DNA of 64,000 bases from Haliotis asinina (Eukaryota; Mollusca; Gastropoda; Lepetellida; Haliotidae): contig NC_090291.1 of the NCBI RefSeq assembly GCF_037392515.1, positions 30,242,001 to 30,306,000 of the forward strand, read 5' to 3'. The position numbers and the translations under genes are program-made. Under the pieces are notes generated by a model, which was given only the letters and a program-made list of their open reading frames with translations, was not told the DNA's origin and searched no databases. How positions within the stretch are numbered: the first letter of the stretch is position 1; each line of letters starts with the position of its first letter. This document shows positions 57,654 to 64,000 of the stretch, piece after piece.

Positions 57654-58169
57654 TGACAGACAATAGGAACAGGCTGAAAACAGACAACTGCACCAAGCTA
57701 CTTACGGTCAGCATGAATGCCAAATCGTCTACTGACATTAACTTGAGGAAGTATGTGGCCATGTTCTTGGCAAGAAAGGAGAGGAGAAAATGAATGGATT
57801 TAAACCTGAATAAATTACAGTAATCTTATTTGATTTGCCTTTTTTGTTTGCGAAATACCCCTTTGAAGTGTGAAGTGCTACATTTTCTAAGAGGTCAGCC
57901 CCCTACATGTTTGAAGCCATGACTTATCTGATTCTGTACGTTATACAGGAACACAAAGACAGCTGTGTTTTTTACATCCCTGTCACATACATTACACCAA
58001 CGAGGGATGACTCAACAAGCTGTATTGATTCCTCAATAAACAATTACTTTCAATGTACCTTCATATATATGTATCGCACTGATCCACGTGAAAACACAGT
58101 CACATACTCGAAGGTCACTCATGGGGCACCTAGTCTCAGGTGGATTAACAGTGGCACATATGATTGGAT
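57654..58169. other. Unannotated stretch
   Basis: A 91-codon plus-strand open frame (57907-58182) runs into the SINE at 58170. No support. Confidence 0.3.
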
Positions 58170-58313
58170 GGTTGGTTGTTAACGTCACAGTCGGCAATAG
58201 TCCAGCTATATGGCGGTGGTCTGTAAATAATCGAGGCTGAATCAGACAACCCAATGACCAAATCATTAGTATAGATTTCTGCAACTGGCAACTACGTGCC
58301 TGACCACCAGATC
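58170..58313 (-). mobile_element. Family B SINE-like repeat, minus orientation
   Basis: GTCCAGCTATATGGCGGTGG, CTGTAAATAATCGAGGCTG, CAGACAACCCAATGACC and CTGACCACCAGATC are the reverse complement of the family B 3' two thirds. Confidence 0.85.
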
Positions 58314-58351
58314 TCTTAAGTCCTCTCTTTAAGTATTAAAACTGGTAACCT

Positions 58352-58405
58352 TGATCAATATAGCTGGAATATTGCTGAGTACTAAAACTAAACTCACTCA
58401 CTCAA
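58352..58405 (+). mobile_element. SINE 3' tail fragment
   Basis: ATATAGCTGGAATATTGCTG followed by ACTAAAACTAAACTCACTC. Only the shared tail is present, consistent with a severely 5'-truncated insertion. Confidence 0.85.
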
Positions 58406-58433
58406 TAAATGTTCAACATATCACCCGAACACA

Positions 58434-58892
58434 ATGTGTAGATCGACTGCGCACCCTTTGAAAGATTTTCCTCACTTACGACATGCCGCAATAAATCTAT
58501 CAGATCGTTTTGAAAGGGCGTTTCTTACAACATACATACCCGAGAACATTGCAGTACACTGGCTGTCCCTGTATTATTCCGTATTCACCAATAATCAATC
58601 TGAATACATCAGAGTGAAATGGAGTATCTCAGTCATATTCAAGTTGTTCACGCCAAGAGACAGCGACACCTTAGAAGACAGTTCACGGCCCCGTGAACAA
58701 GCAATGTCTTGCCTGAATACCAAATTAGGTAACACGATATACAATACAATAATTGCCTCCGACTTACATCCTGGTTCAAAAATGTCTGGAAATCCCTGCA
58801 CGATTTTCAAGAATTGGGTAAGGGAGGCATGTGTCTCACTCGAAATCCAAACTCGAGTTCGAGTGAAGTGTTTTTGTGTTTACAGCTCGTAG
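58434..58892 (+). other. Exon-like open frame with internal donor, unassigned
   Basis: A 152-codon ATG frame with near-neutral base composition. A donor-like TTGG|GTAAGG at 58817/58818 would close a phase 0 exon of 128 codons. No signal peptide, domain or homology is recognised, and the upstream 50 bases are SINE tail. It could be a chance frame, or a 5' exon of the transcript containing 59224-59595. Low confidence. Confidence 0.2.
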
Positions 58893-59223
58893 GATTCATT
58901 TGAAACATACACCTTTCTTGATGTTCAGGGTGCGGAAACCCGAATGCTGTTATGCGTTTGCCTTTGTTGTGATCCTGTGTTTGTTCATGGGAGAATGAAC
59001 ACTTGAACTACAGCCGGAATGAAGTATTGAATGACAACAGCCATTGCTGATAATACTTAACAGGGTGTAGGTTGAGGTGGTTGTTACCTACGGACCAGGA
59101 AGTTATTATTTGAGTCTACACCTGAAAAAGACAGTCGATGCCACAAGGTTTTGTAGGAACTATCATAGACTGGTGGTGCATTCTTGAAATGTGAAAATCA
59201 CAAACACTGCTGTGTACAACACC
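58893..59223. other. Upstream region of the 59-kb exon
   Basis: Higher G+C than most of the window but no clear TATA box. It may hold the promoter and 5' UTR of the 59224 exon; nothing more specific is seen. Confidence 0.3.
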
Positions 59224-59595
59224 ATGAGACGTGAGTCACTCGAAGAGGCAGTTGAACTGCGTACCTCTTCCATCAGAGATAGAGGTGATTGCGGCTCTAG
59301 TCGTGAGTCCGAAACGTACTGCCATGCCGTTCAGCTAAATCCCATTGGCCATCCCTTGCCAGATGTGGTCAGTCAGAACAATGGCGGTGATGAAAAGGTT
59401 GAGGATCCCTATGATACTATTGGTTCAGTTGGAACCCTATCCAGGATCAAAGATATCAGTTCGGCGGTTCCAAACAGCACGTCGTACTGCGGGGAGGGTT
59501 ACAAGGGATACACTGCCTCTACAGAATCTGAAAGCGAAATGGTCAGCAGTCAGTCTTTGTCACCCTATGCCCGCTGGAGCCAGATATCCCCTACG
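59224..59595 (+). CDS. Probable first coding exon of an unrecognised Ser/Tyr-rich protein (partial)
   Basis: ATG in good context (ACACC-ATG-A, A at -3) opens 124 codons ending exactly in phase 0 at ACG|GTAAGA. The start is preferred over the upstream GTG at 59191, which lies in the same open frame after a stop at 59185-59187. The peptide is hydrophilic and acidic, rich in Ser/Thr and Tyr. It has tyrosines in DPYDTIGS (residues 61-68) and SPYARWSQ (113-120) that look like phosphosites, and no hydrophobic segment. This composition suggests a cytosolic N-terminal region of a membrane or signalling protein (inference). The next exon was not found; a SINE begins 92 bases into the intron. Codon use and G+C are clearly gene-like against AT-rich flanks. 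Family not recognised. Confidence 0.55.
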
Positions 59596-59686
59596 GTAAG
59601 AACACTACTAATATAACTTGTATTCTCTGAAATATACGTATTTACAGAAATACGGTTCATAGATAATAATCATAAAATATAAGTAA

Positions 59687-59915
59687 AAGGATAAAAGGCG
59701 ACTATGCTTGTCGTAAGAGGCGACTAATGGGATCGGGTGGTCAGGCTTGCTGATTTGGTTGACACATGTCATCGGTTCCCAATTGCTCAAATCGATGCTC
59801 ATGTTGTTGATCACTGGATTGTCTGGTCCAAACTCGATTATTTGCAGACCGCCGCCACGAAGCTGAAATATTGCTGAATGCGACGTAAAACTAAACTCAC
59901 TCACTCACTCACTAT
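59687..59915 (+). mobile_element. Family B SINE-like repeat with complete 3' tail
   Basis: GACTATGCTTGTCGTAAGAGG, TAATGGGATCGGGTGGTCAGG, GACACATGTCATCGGTTCC, TTGTTGATCACTGGATTGTC, TCGATTATTTGCAGACCGCC, GACGTAAAACTAAACTCAC, then (TCAC)n. One of the best preserved copies; it lies in the intron after the 59224 exon. Confidence 0.95.
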
Positions 59916-60431
59916 AAAGAAAAGGAACCCAGAAACTGCGGTAATCTAGATTCGCCACATGCTCTACACTTGCAGGGTCTTTCTTGGGTGAGTGTGTTTC
60001 AGGGTCTGGATAACAGACTGGAACAGTGCCGTAGCATATTCTTTCACAATCCACAACGTGCTGTTAGCTTGGCTTCCTGATTTTGTTGATTTGCCAAGCT
60101 GGATCTGATCAACTGACAACTGATTAAATGATTAAATGCACCGGCGTGGTTAGTAACGGCTGCGACACGTGGTGGTGTGTCTGTTCTATTCCAGACTTTT
60201 GCTGAAGCTGTCGTTGTACTTCAGATACAAGTACTACAGTTTACAGATTTGTACTCCAGGTACGTTTCTGTAAACAGAAATGGACGATGTAAAAAACTAG
60301 AGAAACCCACCTGATATTCGACGAGCCCATTTTCTGCAACCCAAAACCGAAACACAATATAACACAACAGTATGACAGTTCCGATCAAGAAAAAGGCACA
60401 GAGAGGAATGGTCTCGTCCTGGTGTAGGTTT
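59916..60431. other. Unannotated stretch
   Basis: Nothing is recognised; no second exon of the 59224 gene could be identified. Confidence 0.35.
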
Positions 60432-60865
60432 CTGTATTCGGATCTTGGTTAGGGAACGTTTCTGTATTTTGATTCTGACTAGGGAACGTTTCTGTATTCT
60501 GATTCTGCCTAGGGAACGTTTCTGTATTCTGATTCTGCCTAGGGAACGTTTCTGTATTCTGATTCTGGTTAGGGTACGTTTCTGTATTCTGATTCTGGCT
60601 AGGGTACGTTTCTGTATTCTGATTCTGCCTATTGAACGTTTCGGTATTCTGATTCTGGTTAGGGTACGTTTCTGTATACTACTTCTGTCTAGTGTACGTT
60701 TCTGTATTCTGATTCTGGCTAGGGTACGTTTCTGTATTCTGATTCTGCTTAGGGAACGTTTCTGTATTCTGATTCTGCCTAGGGAACGTTTCTGTATTCT
60801 GATTCTGCTTAGGGAACGTTTCTGTATTCTGATTCTGCCTATGGAACGTTTCGGTATTCTGATTC
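60432..60865. repeat. Minisatellite, 30-bp unit, about 14 copies, open on both strands
   Basis: The unit is AGGGAACGTTTCTGTATTCT then GATTCTG(C/G)(C/T)T. In the plus direction it reads RERFCILILP repeated (149 codons). In the minus direction it reads NQNTETFPRQ (82 codons). Because 30 is a multiple of 3 the frames are preserved. No gene context supports translation. Confidence 0.95.
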
Positions 60866-61360
60866 TGGCTAGAGCACCTGGGGTACACGTCTGACAGACT
60901 TACGACGGTTTTACGGTGCTTACTCACTGAGAACAGTCATTTAGGCACAGTGTACAGGCTCCAAGCTGGCAAGTAATTGTTTGACCTACTTGACAGCATT
61001 ACGACAGTGCAACAGTAGGTTCGTCTTATAACGTCTCTTGGTGTGGCGAGACAAGTACAAATGCAATCTTGTTTATAGTTTGTCAGTGTATGTAAATCGA
61101 AACCAGTAATTTCATAATGCTTTATACATTGTATCCACAATGCTCCAGATAACCAGAGTATTAAATGCGAGTATTAATTCAGCATATCGCGGGACGATAA
61201 TGTCATTAGTTTGTGTGGTTCACTGATGCGCTCAGTTACACTTGATAGCATAATTACTGTAATGCTACGACCGACCACAAAGGCAACCAGCAAGCTGGCT
61301 CACAGATAATGATAAATATTGTTGGGATGCAAACAATGTAATGTACACGTATTCAACGAA
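60866..61360. other. Unannotated stretch
   Basis: A 67-codon minus open frame (60937-61140) is unsupported. Nothing else is recognised. Confidence 0.35.
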
Positions 61361-61510
61361 ACATCAAATTACTCCAATCCAAGTCCGTTTACTGGTCCCT
61401 AGTCTATCGCACATTCCCTAAACCATATTATTTTCCCAACGGCATAGCCCTCTCTGCAATGCCAAAGCCCTAAACGAAAGTCTAGATTTCTTCAGACTAA
61501 AAGTTTGTTA
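61361..61510 (-). repeat. Dispersed repeat family D copy, minus orientation
   Basis: The plus strand contains ACCATATTATTTTCCCAAC, TCTGCAATGCCAAAGCCC and GTCTAGATTTCTTCAGAC. Read in reverse they match the family D core at 34772-34890 and 745-860. Confidence 0.65.
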
Positions 61511-61830
61511 ATCCCAGAAAGAAAACTGAACTCTCAGTGGAGATCGGGTTACAAAGTGAATGTCAGATCTCGATGTAGCTACGTTTCAATATAAATGGGT
61601 GTATTTGTTAACATTATGCATATTCCGAGTCTAGGCGTTCATCTCAGTGGTCCCCAGCTGAAATTAGAATAGACTTGCGCGTCTCGTGTGGCCTATCGCT
61701 GCTAACAGTGAATTCATATTTCATACTTTTCACCCAGAGGCACCACCTTGTTCCAAGCCTCTGATGCCGATATTTGCTTTAACTTTCAAATTTATGTTCT
61801 TGATTCAGTATCCTATCGTCTTCTGGGTTA
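61511..61830. other. Unannotated stretch
   Basis: Nothing is recognised. Confidence 0.35.
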
Positions 61831-61996
61831 TTGTGGTAGGGTTACGTAGTGGTTAAAGCGTTCGCTCGTCACGCTGAAGATCTCGGTTCAATTCCCCATA
61901 TAGGTACAATGTGTGAAGCCTATTTCTTGTGTTCCCTCTCATGATATTGCTGGAATATTGCTGAAACGGCACGAAAACCGTACTCACTAACTTACT
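61831..61996 (+). mobile_element. tRNA-derived SINE (family A)
   Basis: TACGTAGTGGTTAAAGCG head, CGGTTCAATTCCCC B-box (one change), ACAATGTGTGAAGCC, GATATTGCTGGAATATTGCTG and a short ACTCACTAACTTA end. Confidence 0.95.
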
Positions 61997-62577
61997 GTTA
62001 CCAAGTATGGGTATCACAATGCTGTACGTCGCATTTTATTCAAATCGTAGGCTGACGGTATTTGGGGCGTGACTGTCTCCCTCCTCCGATAGCTCTATGT
62101 CACCGCGGGACCAGACGGAGAAAGTTGAATAATAAAATGGAAACGAAATGAAACAAAATGATATTTTCTTTTATTTTATTTTCGTTTGCAAACTTACCTT
62201 TTAACTTTTATTGAATCTTTTTTTCTGGTATTTCCGATGACCCATGATACAGAATATTATCACGAGTGTTGAATATTTTCTTGAAGGTCAACTACTTCCA
62301 AATTTCGTTTTGATGTTACTACGTTGATTTTTAGTTCGATGGCGCATCAAAACCTTGCTATGTATGCGACAAACTAGAAGTGGTTATCCATGGAACTTAA
62401 CCTCTTTATGTTTTTGTTGTTTTGCTATAAAAAAAGTGTTGCATGTAAACATTCAAATTCAGAATATGCTTTGTGATGCAAATTACTGCTGCCGTTATTT
62501 AATTTCAAACTTTGAGTTTTTGGTAAATTACATTATGAAACTATTATGAATATATGCCTCCTTTTCTTCTATCAGCT
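61997..62577. other. Unannotated stretch
   Basis: A minus-strand donor-like AAAAG|GTAAGT occurs at about 62193-62200, but the frame upstream lacks an acceptor and hits a stop. It may be a chance donor. Confidence 0.3.
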
Positions 62578-62752
62578 CGTGGGGCGGTGGGGTAGCCTAG
62601 TGGTTAAAGCGTTTGCTCGTCACGCCGAATACCCGGGTTCGGGTTCATAGGTACAATGTGTGAGGCCCATTTTCTGGTGTCCCCCCGACGTGATATTGCT
62701 GGAATATTGCTATGAGCGGCGTAAAACCAAACTCACTCACTCACTCACTCTA
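62578..62752 (+). mobile_element. tRNA-derived SINE (family A), best-preserved head and tail
   Basis: GGTGGGGTAGCCTAGTGGTT (intact A-box), GCTCGTCACGCCGAATACCC, GTGATATTGCTGGAATATTG, AGCGGCGTAAAACC and AAACTCACTCACTCACTC. The B-box is damaged by a local duplication (GGGTTCGGGTTCATA). Useful as a reference copy for family A in this window. Confidence 0.97.
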
Positions 62753-63270
62753 TCAGCTCTTTCTAACAGAAATTTCCACTTCTTAAAATGTATTTAATTT
62801 ATCACCATTGCTCTCTTAGTCACCAGTGCGTTTGAAAAATTAATGAAACTCTCCTGACCTGTAGTGTATGTCGTATTCTTACTTCAAAATAACATTTTAC
62901 ATGGAGTTGTATTGAAATGTGTAAACAATAAAAAGTTTACAATAGCACATCCTTAGTTTAGATGTTTTCGCTTCAGTTACGTAATGAAACTGGAAGGTAT
63001 AATAATATGCATAGAAATGATTATGTTTACAATGCGATGAAGATTATGTTGAAGATGAATTCAAACATCTCCGCTTGAAACATTTACTTAAAACCTATCA
63101 TCGTCAGAATGTGCTTAGCTAGCTCTATCTATCATGCAATACATGTAAGATGTTAACATTGTAACTGATACTGTACACAGCATGTTTTACCATGTACAGT
63201 GTAAACTGTGTAGTTATGGTCATATGGCCAACACTTCTGAAATAAAATAACTGACTGCAGTCATTCTGAC
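62753..63270. other. AT-rich unannotated stretch
   Basis: Nothing is recognised. Confidence 0.35.
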
Positions 63271-63550
63271 AATGAGTGAGTGAGTGAGTTTAGTTTTAAG
63301 TAGCACTTAGCAATATTCCATCTATATGGCGGCGGTCCGTAAATAATCGAGTCTGGACCAGACAATCCAGTGATCAACAACATGAGCATCGATTTGCGCA
63401 ATTGGGAACCGATGACATGTGTCAACCAAGTCAGCGAGTCTGACCACCCGATCCCGTTAGTCGCCTCTCACGACAAGCATAGTCGCCTTATATGGCAAGC
63501 ATGGGTTGCTGAAGGCCTATTCTACCACGGGACCTTCATGGGTCTTTTCA
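63271..63550 (-). mobile_element. Family B SINE-like repeat, longest and best-preserved copy, minus orientation
   Basis: Begins with GAGTGAGTGAGTGAG (tail complement), then CATCTATATGGCGGCGG, TCTGGACCAGACAATCCAG, CATGAGCATCGATTTGCG, GACCACCCGATCCCGTTAG and GTCGCCTCTCACGACAAGC. The 5' extension AAGGCCTATTCTACCACGGG ends in GGGTCTTTT. About 280 bp, the best available view of the complete family B body. Confidence 0.95.
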
Positions 63551-64000
63551 CTTCAGAACACAAGGTACCATACTGTGGTACCATGATATCTGACAATGTA
63601 CCGGTTACAAACACTTGATTCCAAGACTTGGTGCCACACAGCGTTCATGGTCTGTACTTCAGTCTTTGTCCATGCGGTAAAATAAATAATTATGCTTTCA
63701 GTTCTGTAAGAGGGACAAGAAAACAACTTGTGCATGACACAACCAAAATGTCCATACCAGGGCAGTAGCTGCCACTGTATAAAAATTACAGATGATTTTT
63801 GCTAAAACGGTTCGGCAAACCTCAACTCTATCTAAATATAAAACATTGCAACATATCGGGCTTACACGAAACAATGGCTTGCTGTTCGCCTGCGTGATAT
63901 TTACGTAGAATGTCTTTTGGCTGATTTTCATGGCCATATTGTATGGAATATCCCTAGAAGGGAAATTGCAAACAAAGCAAGCAGAAGATAGATAATTGAC
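63551..64000. other. Unannotated right edge
   Basis: Contains a short palindrome GGTACCATACTGTGGTACC near 63566-63584. Short minus-strand open frames (63553-63937) have no support. Confidence 0.35.

Noticed and set aside
62578..62650. Possible functional tRNA gene
   Set aside because: It has A-box and B-box-like sequence but no cloverleaf-compatible acceptor stem, and continues into a SINE body.

Overview
This is a eukaryotic, almost certainly molluscan, genomic window. It is AT-rich and intron-rich, with no operons and very little coding DNA. The organism call rests on two dispersed short interspersed element families. One has a tRNA-like head (A-box and B-box). Both end in the same 3' tail (GCTGGAATATTGCT, then a CGTAAAAC-type motif, then (CTCA)n). 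I recognise these from memory as typical of abalone (Haliotis, vetigastropod) genomes. The genus is an inference; the repeat structure is read directly from the sequence.

Three coding loci have reasonable support. (1) On the minus strand at 4827-5475 there is the first coding exon of a secreted angiopoietin/fibrinogen-related protein: signal peptide, the short Cys-x-Tyr-x-Phe...Cys N-terminal motif and a coiled coil, ending in a perfect splice donor. It has a TATA box and a well-placed initiator upstream. The rest of the gene, including the expected fibrinogen-like domain, is not visible and probably lies left of the window. (2) On the plus strand, five exons between 45782 and 49830 encode the C-terminal part of a TMX3-type transmembrane protein disulfide isomerase: last thioredoxin-like domain, membrane span, acidic tail and a C-terminal KKVD ER-retrieval signal. 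The N-terminal catalytic exons were not found. (3) On the plus strand at 59224-59595 there is a probable first coding exon of an unrecognised Ser/Tyr-rich protein that continues past a good donor. A possible terminal exon of another unrecognised protein lies on the minus strand at 15963-16100.

The rest is non-coding and repeat-dominated. 1-17 kb: angiopoietin-like locus, SINE fragments, GTGA and GAT microsatellites. 17.6-19.7 kb: a 2.1-kb minisatellite with a 26-bp unit. 20.9-21.5 kb: a 38-41 bp minisatellite. 23.2-25.2 kb: a 2-kb non-autonomous DNA transposon with 19-bp perfect terminal inverted repeats and a TTAA-like target duplication. 25.5-45 kb: CACT array, mariner-like MITE, a repeat family carrying TGACGTCA palindromes, several minisatellites, and a hairpin element with perfect 29-bp arms. 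45.5-56 kb: TMX3 exons, with SINEs, a polypurine minisatellite and a 172-bp tandem repeat in the introns, then a long 3' flank. 56-64 kb: SINEs, the 59-kb exon, a 30-bp minisatellite open on both strands, and the best-preserved SINE copies.

The most interesting points are the way SINE tails abut TMX3 splice sites, the two SINE families sharing one tail, and the hairpin/MITE elements. I found no convincing evidence of a novel multi-gene system. Most long open frames in the window are tandem repeats whose unit lacks stop codons.
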